From Achromobacter piechaudii NBRC 102461 (GTDB lineage Bacteria > Pseudomonadota > Gammaproteobacteria > Burkholderiales > Burkholderiaceae_B), in the NCBI RefSeq assembly GCF_001571245.1, contig NZ_BCTK01000015.1, forward strand, positions 186,001 to 250,000: 64,000 nucleotides of DNA. The letters are read 5' to 3'. The position numbers and the translations under genes were made by a program. Below are positions 8,483 to 16,642 of the stretch, piece after piece. Each line of letters begins with the position of its first letter. Position 1 is the stretch's first letter. Under the pieces are notes generated by a model, which saw only the letters and a list, made by a program, of their open reading frames with translations, was not told where the DNA came from and made no database searches.

Positions 8483-8564
8483 TTATCACCCAAATAATAG
8501 CGCTGGTGCCCGATAATGCCCTTCTCACCGCCCCAGCCCCAGGCTTTCAGCCCCCTGCCCCGCC

Positions 8565-10388
8565 ATGAATTCCCCTGACGCGCCGCCCAAGAATCGCGGC
8601 GGCTTTTCGACCTTGCGCACCCTCTTTCCCTACCTGTGGCCTCCGGGCAAGACGGGGCTGAAAGTACGCGTCGTCGCGGCGTTGCTGTGCCTGTTCGCAG
8701 CCAAGGCGGCCACGGTTTACGTGCCGATGATCTACAAGCACGCCATCGACGAACTGGGCAAAGGCGCGCCCGGCGCGGTGACCGTGCCGCTGGGCCTGAT
8801 CCTGGCTTATGGCACCGCGCGCGTCATGTCGCTGCTGTTTTCGGAACTGCGCGACGCCATCTTCGCCCGCGTCGGCCAGCACGCGATCCGCTCGGTGGGG
8901 CTACAGATCTTCCGCCATCTGCATGCCTTGGCGCTGCGCTTTCACCTGTCGCGCCAGACGGGTGGCCTGACCCGCGCCATCGAACGCGGCACCAAGGGCA
9001 TCCAGACGCTGCTGTCCTTCCTGCTGTTCAACATCCTGCCCACGTTTTTCGAGATCGGGCTGGTCTGTATCGTGCTGTGGAAGATGTTCGACATCTGGCT
9101 GGCGGCGGCCACCGGCGCGACCGTCATCCTTTACATGGGCTACACGCTGGCCGTGACGGAATGGCGCACCAAGTTCCGACGGCAGATGAACGAAACCGAT
9201 TCCGAAGCCAACACCAAGGCCATCGAAAGCCTGTTGAACTACGAGACGGTCAAGTACTTCGGCAACGAAGAACACGAGGCGCGACGCTACGATGCATCGC
9301 TGACCCGCTACGAGCGCGCCGCCGTGCGCAGCCAGGTCAGCCTGTCCATCCTGAACGTGGGACAGGCCGCCATCATCTCGGTGGGCCTGACGCTGGTGAT
9401 GTGGATGGCCGCCACCGGCATCGCCGAGGGCCGCTACACGCTGGGAGACTTCGTGCTGGTCAACACCTATCTGCTCCAGCTGTATCAGCCATTGAGCTTC
9501 TTCGGCTTCATCTACCGCGAAATCAAGCAGGCCATGATCGACATGGAACGCATGTTCGAACTGCTGGGCCAGGACCGCGAAGTGGCCGACCGCCCCGACG
9601 CCCAGCCGCTGCGCGTGGCGGGCGGCCAGGTCGAATTCCGTGACGTGTATTTTGGCTATGATGCGCGCCGCCCCATATTGAAGGGGGTCAGCTTCACCAT
9701 CGAGGCGGGCAAGACCGTCGCGGTCGTGGGTACGTCGGGCGCCGGCAAATCCACCATCGCGCGGCTGCTGTTCCGCTTCTACGACGCCGACAGCGGCGCG
9801 ATCCTGGTAGACGGCCAGGACGTGCGCAACGTCACCCAGGCCAGCCTGCGCGCCGCCATCGGCGTGGTGCCGCAAGACACGGTGCTGTTCAACGACACCA
9901 TCCACTACAACATCGGCTATGGCCGCCCCGGCGCCACCGATGCCGAGATCGAAGCGGCCGCGCGGCTGGCGCACATCCACGAGCTGATCATGATCATGCC
10001 CGACGGCTACCAGACCATGGTGGGCGAACGCGGCCTGAAATTGTCAGGCGGAGAAAAACAGCGCGTGGCCATCGCCCGCACCATCCTGAAGAATCCCGCC
10101 ATCTTTTTGTTCGACGAGGCCACCAGCGCGCTGGACACGCACACTGAACGCGAGATCCAGGCAAACCTGCGCGAAGTCAGCCAGGGCCGCAGCACATTGA
10201 TCATCGCCCACCGCCTGTCCACCGTGGCCGACGCCGACGAGATCATCGTGCTGTCCGAAGGCCGCATCATTGAACGCGGCCGGCATCCGCAACTGCTGGC
10301 CCGACAGGGTGTGTATGCCAGCATGTGGGCCCGCCAGCAGAACAGCGCGCACACGCAGGACGCCACCGACTCCGCGCCCGCCGATTGA
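8565..10388 (+). CDS. atm1: Atm1/HMT-type ABC exporter (fused permease-ATPase)
   Basis: Inner-membrane half-transporter of 607 residues, expected to act as a homodimer. The N-terminal six-helix exporter domain (about 35-330) carries the Atm1-type stretches SRQTGGLTRAIERGTKGIQ and ESLLNYETVKYFGNE. The ATPase domain has Walker A GTSGAGKST near 389-397, signature LSGGEKQR, Walker B IFLFDEAT and an H-loop in IIAHRLST. Family members export glutathione-linked metals or sulfur species. It is followed after 51 nt by a Rieske protein, possibly in one transcript, and the pair hints at an iron-sulfur or metal-stress role. Confidence 0.93.
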   Translation: MNSPDAPPKNRGGFSTLRTLFPYLWPPGKTGLKVRVVAALLCLFAAKAATVYVPMIYKHAIDELGKGAPGAVTVPLGLILAYGTARVMSLLFSELRDAIFARVGQHAIRSVGLQIFRHLHALALRFHLSRQTGGLTRAIERGTKGIQTLLSFLLFNILPTFFEIGLVCIVLWKMFDIWLAAATGATVILYMGYTLAVTEWRTKFRRQMNETDSEANTKAIESLLNYETVKYFGNEEHEARRYDASLTRYERAAVRSQVSLSILNVGQAAIISVGLTLVMWMAATGIAEGRYTLGDFVLVNTYLLQLYQPLSFFGFIYREIKQAMIDMERMFELLGQDREVADRPDAQPLRVAGGQVEFRDVYFGYDARRPILKGVSFTIEAGKTVAVVGTSGAGKSTIARLLFRFYDADSGAILVDGQDVRNVTQASLRAAIGVVPQDTVLFNDTIHYNIGYGRPGATDAEIEAAARLAHIHELIMIMPDGYQTMVGERGLKLSGGEKQRVAIARTILKNPAIFLFDEATSALDTHTEREIQANLREVSQGRSTLIIAHRLSTVADADEIIVLSEGRIIERGRHPQLLARQGVYASMWARQQNSAHTQDATDSAPAD

Positions 10389-10439
10389 CAAGCCTGGCCC
10401 CCTGACCGAACATCGCCCCCTTATCTTCCAAGGCCCGCC

Positions 10440-10823
10440 ATGCAGGATCCCACCCTCGTCCCCGAAGTCCGCGTCTGTGCGGCATCCGACCTGGCCAACG
10501 GCGGCCTGGGCGTCAAAGTGCCCGTGCTGGACGGCGCGGGCCAGACCACCGCCTTTTTCGTGCGCTATCAGGACCGCGTGCATGCTTACCTGAACCGCTG
10601 CGCCCACGTGGGCGTCGAGCTGGACTGGGAAGGCAGCTTCTTCACCCGCGCGGGCGACCTCCTCATGTGCGCGCGCCACGGCGCGACCTACCAGCCGGAC
10701 ACCGGGCTTTGCGTGGGCGGGCCCTGCAAGAATGGCCGGCTGACCGCGCTGACCGTGACCGAGCGCGACGGCGTCGTCTACTGGCAACCAACCGGCAAGA
10801 TCGTGCCGCGCGAAGATGCCTGA
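10440..10823 (+). CDS. Rieske [2Fe-2S] ferredoxin-like protein
   Basis: Soluble 127-residue protein with one Rieske domain. The cluster-binding boxes are C-A-H in NRCAHVGVELDW and C-A-R-H in LMCARHGATY, and a further GLCVGGPC follows. It lacks an oxygenase catalytic domain and any membrane anchor, so it is an electron carrier or a redox-sensing accessory rather than an oxygenase. It lies 51 nt after the Atm1-type exporter in the same direction. Its redox partner is unknown. Confidence 0.88.
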   Translation: MQDPTLVPEVRVCAASDLANGGLGVKVPVLDGAGQTTAFFVRYQDRVHAYLNRCAHVGVELDWEGSFFTRAGDLLMCARHGATYQPDTGLCVGGPCKNGRLTALTVTERDGVVYWQPTGKIVPREDA

Positions 10824-10839
10824 AAGCCTGGCCTGAAAA

Positions 10840-11823
10840 CTAGGCCTGTGCCACGGCGACCTGCGTCGGCTCCTGCCGATCCGCATAGCGCCGCGCCAGC
10901 ACGGCGCACACCATCAGCTGCATCTGATGAAAGATCATCAAGGGCAGCACCACCACGCCCATCTGCGAGGTGCCGAACAACACGGTCGCCAGCGGGATGC
11001 CGGACGCAAGCGACTTCTTCGACCCGCAGAACACCAAGGTGATTTCATTCTCTTTGGACAGGCCCAGCTTGCGGCTGCCCCAGGTCGTGATGACCAGCAC
11101 CGTTCCCAGCAACAAGGCGTTCACCAGCACCATCGAGGCCAGGTCGATGGCGGGAAACGCATGCCAGATGCCCTGCGCCACGGCCTCGCTGAAAGCCGTA
11201 TAGACCGCCAGCAGGATCGAACTGCGATCCACCTTGGACAAGGTGCGGCTGTTGCGCTGCGCCCACGCGCCGATCCACGGCCGCAGCAGGCTGCCCACCG
11301 CGAATGGCAGCAACAGCTGCAACAGGATACGGCCGGCATCGGCCAGCCCATGCCCGCCGCCCTGGCGATGCAGCAGCACGGCAACCAACAGCGGCGTCAG
11401 GACCGTGCCCAGCAGGTTCGAGGCGGTCGCCGCGCAAATGGCGCCCGGCACATTGCCGCGCGCCATCGACGTGAAGGCGATCGAAGACTGTACGGTGGAC
11501 GACAGCGTGCACACGAACAACACGCCCAGCCACAGCGACGGCGTCAGCAGCCCGGGGAACATCGCGCGCAGTCCCAGTCCCAAGGCGGGAAACAGGATGA
11601 ACGTGCAGGCCAGGATCAGCGCGTGGAGGCGCACATCCTTCACACCCGCGACGATCGCGTCCGTGGACAGGCGCGCGCCGTGCAGGAAGAACAGCAGCGA
11701 AATGGCCACGTTGCTGGCCACCATCATGAACGAAGCCCCCTTGCCCACGGCGGGAAAGAAGCTGGCGAACGCGACGGTGGCGATCAGGATGAGGGTGAAT
11801 TGGTCGGGTAGAAAGCGGCGCAT
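10840..11823 (-). CDS. Bile acid:sodium symporter family (SBF/YfeH-like) membrane protein
   Basis: Inner-membrane protein of 327 residues with about ten hydrophobic segments. It is a bacterial member of the bile-acid/Na+ symporter superfamily by its overall pattern and by blocks such as LFVCTLSSTVQSSIAFTSMARGN and FCGSKKSLASGIPLA, the type of polar crossover segments that bind Na+. YfeH-like proteins have no firmly known substrate. The gene diverges from a LysR regulator 111 bp away, which is its probable controller. It ends 17 nt from the convergent Rieske gene. Confidence 0.85.
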   Translation of the reverse strand: MRRFLPDQFTLILIATVAFASFFPAVGKGASFMMVASNVAISLLFFLHGARLSTDAIVAGVKDVRLHALILACTFILFPALGLGLRAMFPGLLTPSLWLGVLFVCTLSSTVQSSIAFTSMARGNVPGAICAATASNLLGTVLTPLLVAVLLHRQGGGHGLADAGRILLQLLLPFAVGSLLRPWIGAWAQRNSRTLSKVDRSSILLAVYTAFSEAVAQGIWHAFPAIDLASMVLVNALLLGTVLVITTWGSRKLGLSKENEITLVFCGSKKSLASGIPLATVLFGTSQMGVVVLPLMIFHQMQLMVCAVLARRYADRQEPTQVAVAQA

Positions 11824-11934
11824 GGCTAGGTTTCCTGGAAATTACGGAAAACTATAGGCGCGCCGCTTGCCATCGTGAAGGCCATTGATTACTTTGACTG
11901 TCATCGGAAATTTCTATAACCGTATCGGCCGGAC

Positions 11935-12777
11935 ATGCTCAATCCCTTGTGGCTCAAGACCTTCACCGCCGCCGCCAGCGCGCCCAGCTTCACCGAAGCC
12001 GCGCGCCGGCTGGGCCTGACGCAACCCACCGTCAGCGAACACATCCGGCAACTGGAGCAGTCCGTGAACCGCCGCCTGTTCCTGCGCGACACGCATTCAC
12101 TGACCTTGACCAGCGATGGCCGCAGCCTGCTGGTGCACGCCGAAATCATCCTGGACGCGCACGAACGCGCCGAACGCCTGTTCGATGCGCCCCGCCTGCG
12201 TGGCCGCGTGCGACTGGGCACGTCGGATGATCTGGCTATGGGGCCGCTGCCCGATGTGCTGGCGGCGTTCCGCCTGGCCCATCCCGAGGTCGAACTGGAC
12301 CTGACCATCGGCGTCACCAGCGAGCTCTACAAACTGCTGGACGACAATGGCCTGGACGTCATGATCGGCAAGCGCCGTCGGGGAGATCGCCGGGGCCAGA
12401 CGCTGCACAAGGAAGCGCTGCTGTGGCGCGCCAAGGAGGGCCTGCGCTTCGCGCCCGATGAGCCGCTGCCCTTGATCCTGCTGCGCGAGCCCAGCGTGAC
12501 GCGCACGCTGACGCTGGACGCGCTGGCCCGCGCGGGCCGCAGTTGGCAGATTGTCTGCACCAGCACCAGTTATGCGGGATGCCAGGCGGCGGCGCGCGCC
12601 GGCCTGGGCATCACGGTGCAGCCCTCGCATCTGTCCACGGCCGGACTGGCCGCGCCCGGTGGCGCGACTCAGTTGCCGGCCTTGCCGCAGGTGGAGTTCA
12701 TCGTCATCGCGGCGCCAGCGCCCAACAAACCCACTCGGGCGTTGACCGAAATCCTGATGCGCAGCACGCTCACCTGA
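11935..12777 (+). CDS. LysR-family transcriptional regulator
   Basis: DNA-binding regulator of 280 residues. The N-terminal winged helix-turn-helix (about 1-62) has the LysR pattern FTEAARRLGLTQPTVSEHIRQLE, followed by a linker helix and a periplasmic-binding-like effector domain (about 85-275). It is divergently arranged with the SBF-family transporter. The shared 111-bp intergenic region contains AT-rich LysR-like motifs (GGAAATTTCTATAACC and GGAAATTACGGAAAACTATAG), so it likely controls both genes. The effector is unknown. Confidence 0.88.
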   Translation: MLNPLWLKTFTAAASAPSFTEAARRLGLTQPTVSEHIRQLEQSVNRRLFLRDTHSLTLTSDGRSLLVHAEIILDAHERAERLFDAPRLRGRVRLGTSDDLAMGPLPDVLAAFRLAHPEVELDLTIGVTSELYKLLDDNGLDVMIGKRRRGDRRGQTLHKEALLWRAKEGLRFAPDEPLPLILLREPSVTRTLTLDALARAGRSWQIVCTSTSYAGCQAAARAGLGITVQPSHLSTAGLAAPGGATQLPALPQVEFIVIAAPAPNKPTRALTEILMRSTLT

Positions 12778-12825
12778 CGCGTCGTTGCGTCGGCTGGCTG
12801 GGTCCGGCCGCCTCCTGTCCGCGCC

Positions 12826-13140
12826 CTACTCCGGCAGCGGATCCGGCACGCCGTCTTCGTCCACGCTGGTCACGCGGTCCAGCGCATTGCGGGCGGCCGA
12901 CATCGCTTCGATTGCGCTGCGAAAGCGGCGGCTGACAAAAATCTCGAATGGCTGGCCGTCGGGCGGCGCGGCGGCGGGCTCGGCCCCCTCCTCGTCCCCT
13001 GCTGGCGGCGCAGGCACATCGCCTTCCTTGAGCTTGGGCGCAAGACGCCGCGTCTCCAGGAATGCCCGGGCGGGCGTGCGGCCTTCGGGTTGCGTCGCGT
13101 ACGCCACCACCGAAAATCCGTTGATCTTCTTCTCTAGCAT
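12826..13140 (-). CDS. Hypothetical protein
   Basis: A 104-residue cytoplasmic protein I do not recognise. It begins MLEKKINGFSVVAYATQPEG, has an acidic/proline/alanine-rich centre (about 45-62), then a basic-aromatic stretch FEIFVSRRFRSAIEAMSAARN. The ATG at 13140 was chosen because GAGGG sits 8 nt upstream and the longer frame adds an arginine-rich leader. It is isolated from the gene upstream (13290-14168) by a terminator and stands convergent to the LysR gene. Confidence 0.65.
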   Translation of the reverse strand: MLEKKINGFSVVAYATQPEGRTPARAFLETRRLAPKLKEGDVPAPPAGDEEGAEPAAAPPDGQPFEIFVSRRFRSAIEAMSAARNALDRVTSVDEDGVPDPLPE

Positions 13141-13226
13141 TGCGGTTCCCTCGCGCCGCGGCCACAGGCGGCGCAGCTTGTCTCTAGCGAGAACGGCGCG
13201 GCGAACCAAAACTTAAGCCTCATGCA

Positions 13227-13261
13227 AAAAGCCGGCGTTGATCAGCATCAACACCGGCTTT
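13227..13261 (-). terminator. Intrinsic terminator after the N-formylglutamate amidohydrolase gene
   Basis: Stem of about 15 bp with one mismatch (13227-13242 with 13247-13261), loop CAGC, and a run of five T on the minus strand. It ends the bug-amidohydrolase transcript. Confidence 0.85.
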
Positions 13262-13289
13262 GGGGATGGGCGTGGCCCGACAATCGACT

Positions 13290-14168
13290 TTATTTTGTCG
13301 ACGCAACCGCCTCCATGCGCACGCGCACATAGTCGGCCACCTGCTCCAGCACCGAACTCAAATGCCCGCGCAGCAAATCGAAGCCGGCGTTGCGCTCGCG
13401 GGTGACCTCGTCCATATACAACGGGCGGCGGATCTCCACTTGCAGGCTATGGCGGTTCAGCGCCGGCTGACCGATCTGGGCAATCAGCTGCACGCCCTTG
13501 TAGGGGTCGTTGCGCGCCACGGTATAGCCCAGGTCGCGCAGGGATTTTTCGATCAGCGCAATGAACTCCGGTTCGCAGGTGGTGCCGTCGCGATCGCCCA
13601 GCACGAAGTCGGCCAGCGGATGTTCGCTTTGCCGGCCAAGGCGCTCATAGGCATCGTTGGGCATCGAATGCAGGTTCAGATGCCAGACCGCGCCAAAGCG
13701 CTGCTCGGCCTGCTTGATCGCCCGCGACAAGGCCGCATGGTAGGGCTCGTAATAAGCCTGAATGCGATGCCGCACTTCGGCCAGGCTCAGTTTGCGATCG
13801 TAGATCGGCGTGGCCTTGTCCATGCGGCGCCAGATCAGCCCCTTGCCCAGGCGCGTCTTCTCGCCAGGGGAAAGCGTCTCGGGCCACGGTTCGGCCAACA
13901 GCTCGGGGTCCAGGTCCTGCAATGTACGGTTCGGATCGATGTACACGCGCGGAAAGTGGGCGGCGATCAAGGTCGCCCCCAGCGCGGGCGCCGCCGACCA
14001 CAACGCGTCCACGTGCGTATCTTCACCCTGGCGCAGTTGCGCAAGCGTTGCAACCGCCCCGAAATCATCGGGATAGTGTTCACCGCTATGCGGCGAATCA
14101 CAGACCAGCGGCAGCGCCGGCCCTTGAGGTTCATGCACGGAAACCACGTTGAAATCGGCGAGTGTCAT
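13290..14168 (-). CDS. N-formylglutamate amidohydrolase family protein
   Basis: Zinc-dependent hydrolase of 292 residues in the N-formylglutamate amidohydrolase (HutG) family, which releases glutamate and formate. Seen motifs include VCDSPHSGEHYPDDF near residue 23, EDTHVDALW, the FPRVYIDPNRT block, and LNLHSMPN. No other hut (histidine degradation) genes are near. Instead the gene starts 2 nt after the stop of a Bug-type binding protein, so it is read from the same transcript. The true substrate may be another N-acyl or N-formyl compound captured by that protein. Confidence 0.85.
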   Translation of the reverse strand: MTLADFNVVSVHEPQGPALPLVCDSPHSGEHYPDDFGAVATLAQLRQGEDTHVDALWSAAPALGATLIAAHFPRVYIDPNRTLQDLDPELLAEPWPETLSPGEKTRLGKGLIWRRMDKATPIYDRKLSLAEVRHRIQAYYEPYHAALSRAIKQAEQRFGAVWHLNLHSMPNDAYERLGRQSEHPLADFVLGDRDGTTCEPEFIALIEKSLRDLGYTVARNDPYKGVQLIAQIGQPALNRHSLQVEIRRPLYMDEVTRERNAGFDLLRGHLSSVLEQVADYVRVRMEAVASTK

Positions 14169-14170
14169 CG

Positions 14171-15163
14171 TCAGTCAGCCTGAATGTTGGCGGCCTTGGC
14201 CACCTTGGCGTAGCGGGCCAGGGCCTGTTCGATCTGGACCTGGAACTCTTGGGGGCTAGTGGGCATCAGCGTACCACCCACGTCCTCGGCCTTCTTGCGG
14301 AACTCGGGGTCCTGCATCGCCGCCCGCACGGCCTGGTTCAGGCGATCGATCACGTCCTTCGGGGTGCCGGCCGGCGCGACTAAGCCGAACCATCCGCCCG
14401 TGCCCATGTCGGGATAACCCAGTTCGATGTACGTCGGCACGTCGGGCAGCAGCGGCGAACGCTGCGCGCCCAGCACGGCCAGCGCGCGCAGCTTGCCGCC
14501 CTTCACCTGCGGCAGCGTCGACGACAGGTTGTCGGTAATCGCATCCACCTGGCCGCCCATCACGTCGTTCAGCGCGGGGCCCGCGCCCCGGTACGGAACA
14601 TGCAGCAGCTTGATGCCGGACAGCATCATGAAGTTCTCGATGTTCACATGGCCTAGCGACCCGACGCCCGGCGAAGCGAAGCTATAACGATCGGCGGGCG
14701 CCTTCTTTGCCAACGCCACGAATTCCGCCATGTTCTGCGCAGGCAGGTTGGGGTTGATGGCCAGGATGCTGGGCACCGCCAGCACGTTCGCCACCGGCGC
14801 GAAATCTTTGATCGGGTCGTAGTTCATCTTGCGATAGACCGCCGGGTTCGAACCATGCGTGCTCATCGTGGCCATGCCGATCGTGTAGCCGTCGGGGGTG
14901 GACCGCGCCACCTGCTCCATGCCCATCGAGCCGCCCGCGCCAGCCTTGTTCTCGACCACGATGGTCTGCTTGAGGTCGCGCCCGGCATATTCGGCCACCA
15001 GGCGGGCAACGATATCGGTCGAACCGCCTGCGGCGAACGGCACCACCAGTTTGATAGGACGCGAGGGATAGTCGGCGGCTTGGACAATGCCGGCAAACGA
15101 CAGCGTGGCGAACATGCCGGCAAGCGCAAAGCGCGCGGACCGGCCAAGCAGGCGGCGAGACAT
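14171..15163 (-). CDS. Bug/TctC-family periplasmic solute-binding protein
   Basis: Secreted binding protein of 330 residues. The signal peptide ends near residue 29 (IVQA-ADYPSRP). Mature Bug signatures are clear: PIKLVVPFAAGGSTDIVARL, VVENKAGAGGSMGMEQVA, SFASPGVGSLGH and VPYRGAGPALNDVMGGQVD. Bug proteins bind carboxylated or amino-acid-like ligands. Most in Bordetella and Achromobacter lack their own TctAB permease, as here. It is expressed with the downstream amidohydrolase and diverges from a LysR regulator. Confidence 0.93.
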   Translation of the reverse strand: MSRRLLGRSARFALAGMFATLSFAGIVQAADYPSRPIKLVVPFAAGGSTDIVARLVAEYAGRDLKQTIVVENKAGAGGSMGMEQVARSTPDGYTIGMATMSTHGSNPAVYRKMNYDPIKDFAPVANVLAVPSILAINPNLPAQNMAEFVALAKKAPADRYSFASPGVGSLGHVNIENFMMLSGIKLLHVPYRGAGPALNDVMGGQVDAITDNLSSTLPQVKGGKLRALAVLGAQRSPLLPDVPTYIELGYPDMGTGGWFGLVAPAGTPKDVIDRLNQAVRAAMQDPEFRKKAEDVGGTLMPTSPQEFQVQIEQALARYAKVAKAANIQAD

Positions 15164-15278
15164 GGATCGACTCCGAATAGGAACGTAAGGGGTTTCAGAC
15201 AGGCCGCCAGTGTCCGAACTTTACGGTTTCCTTTCAAACGACTATATTGCACTCCTTCATTACCAAAGGTCATGCTAG

Positions 15279-16214
15279 ATGCGGCTCCATTCGCCGTCCA
15301 TGTCCGAGCTGCACGCCTTCGTCGCGGCGGCCCGCCTGGGCAGTTTCACGCAGGCGGCGCAGACGCTGTGCGTCACCCAGGGCGCCATCAGCCGCGCCAT
15401 TTCGCGTCTTGAGCAGCATTTTGGCCAGCCGCTGATGCATCGCAATGCGCATGGGTTGACCCTGACCGAGCTGGGCCAGAAACTGTACGACGGCGCGCAT
15501 TCGCCGCTATCGGCTATCGAAGCGCTCAGTGCTGAACTGCGTGCCGATGACCGGCGCTTGCGCTTGACCCTGTCCACCGTGCCGACCTTGGCCAGCGCCT
15601 GGCTGGTACCGCACTTGCCCGACTTTCATCGGCGGCATCCCGATATCCAGCTCAATTTCGCGGCCTATCGGCGCAGTGAAGACTTTTCCGGCGCCACCCC
15701 GGACGCCAGCATCCTGTCGGGCACGCCCGAGCAGTGGCCAGGCTGGCAGGCTGACTACGTGATCGGGCGCGAAGTGGTCGTCATCTGTCACCCCGACAGG
15801 CTGGCGGCGCGCCAGGAACAGGGGCTGTGGAGTACGCCGCAGGGCTTGCTGGGCGAGCCGCTGCTCTATCACACCAACGGTCGGGACAATTGGGCGCAGT
15901 GGTTCAACGCGGCAGGCGTACCGCGCCACGCCGTGATGCTGTCCAAGGGTTTCGACCAGGTGTCGATCCTGATACGCGCGGTCATGGCGGATATGGGCGT
16001 CGCCGTGCTTCAGCGTTGCCTGGTCCGCGACGAACTTCAATCCGGCCGTGTCGCCGCGCCCTTTCCAGATCTGCCCATACGCCTGACGAGGGGGTATTAC
16101 TTATGCGCCCCCGCGCAGCGCCGCGACCATTACGCCCTGGAATGCTTCCGGCAATGGTTGCTGGAAACGGCGCAAGCCGATCCGGACGTCAGGGCGGCGG
16201 GTGGCGCTATCTGA
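15279..16214 (+). CDS. LysR-family regulator (GcvA-like)
   Basis: DNA-binding regulator of 311 residues. The helix-turn-helix lies at about 8-60 (SFTQAAQTLCVTQGAISRAISRLE), followed by the effector domain. The pattern is of the GcvA/AmpR type. It diverges from the Bug-amidohydrolase pair (115-bp intergenic region), so it is the likely regulator of that operon. The start at 15279 is preceded by AAAGG at 9 nt; MSEL at 15300 is an alternative. Confidence 0.88.
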   Translation: MRLHSPSMSELHAFVAAARLGSFTQAAQTLCVTQGAISRAISRLEQHFGQPLMHRNAHGLTLTELGQKLYDGAHSPLSAIEALSAELRADDRRLRLTLSTVPTLASAWLVPHLPDFHRRHPDIQLNFAAYRRSEDFSGATPDASILSGTPEQWPGWQADYVIGREVVVICHPDRLAARQEQGLWSTPQGLLGEPLLYHTNGRDNWAQWFNAAGVPRHAVMLSKGFDQVSILIRAVMADMGVAVLQRCLVRDELQSGRVAAPFPDLPIRLTRGYYLCAPAQRRDHYALECFRQWLLETAQADPDVRAAGGAI

Positions 16215-16279
16215 CTGTCAGCGACAAGCGCTGATATGTTCTGTTTCATCGGTAATCGAACATATGAAACGAAATAAAA

Positions 16280-16301
16280 CGGGCCTCTATACAGAGGCCC
16301 G
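16280..16301 (-). terminator. Intrinsic terminator after the zinc-ribbon gene
   Basis: A 9-bp perfect stem (CGGGCCTCT with AGAGGCCCG), ATAC loop, followed on the minus strand by GTTTTATTT. Confidence 0.8.
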
Positions 16302-16324
16302 GTTCAAGTACGGCGGCGTGACGC

Positions 16325-16540
16325 TCAAGGCGCCAGCTTGAATCCAAGATCCACGCCCCACTTATCGGTTTCACGCAACCATTTCGCCCCGCAACTCAGG
16401 CAACGGAAGTGATCTTCGCGACTCTCTTCGCGCCCTTTTTGCGTGGGATTGGTGAACCCTTGATGTCCCAGGTGCGAATGCGGCGCGACGCCAGCAAGGC
16501 CCGGGTTAATGCGTTGGCAAGCCAAGCACATAACGCTCAT
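16325..16540 (-). CDS. Small CxxC/CxxC zinc-ribbon-like protein
   Basis: A 71-residue protein with two cysteine pairs, C5-x2-C8 (MCLACQ) and a second CxxC near residue 47 (RCLSCGAKW), separated by a His- and Gly-rich stretch (PHSHLGHQG). This suggests a small zinc ribbon. No named family is recognised. It has its own terminator, and an AT-rich upstream region carries an inverted repeat, so it is probably a single-gene transcript. Confidence 0.7.
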   Translation of the reverse strand: MSVMCLACQRINPGLAGVAPHSHLGHQGFTNPTQKGREESREDHFRCLSCGAKWLRETDKWGVDLGFKLAP

Positions 16541-16607
16541 TGATGCTTCCCCACAAACAGTGTTAGCAAATTGTAAGGGATTTCACCAATATTTTTCTAT
16601 CGTTTTA

Positions 16608-16633
16608 TAACAATTGAACGACAATAATTGTTA
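16608..16633. promoter_or_regulatory. AT-rich inverted repeat upstream of the zinc-ribbon gene
   Basis: TAACAATT at 16608-16615 and AATTGTTA at 16626-16633 form a perfect 8-bp dyad with a 10-bp spacer, in an AT-rich island unlike its surroundings. On the minus strand a TTAACA/TATAAA-like promoter overlaps it, so an operator is plausible. Confidence 0.4.
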
Positions 16634-16642
16634 ACGAAGCGA

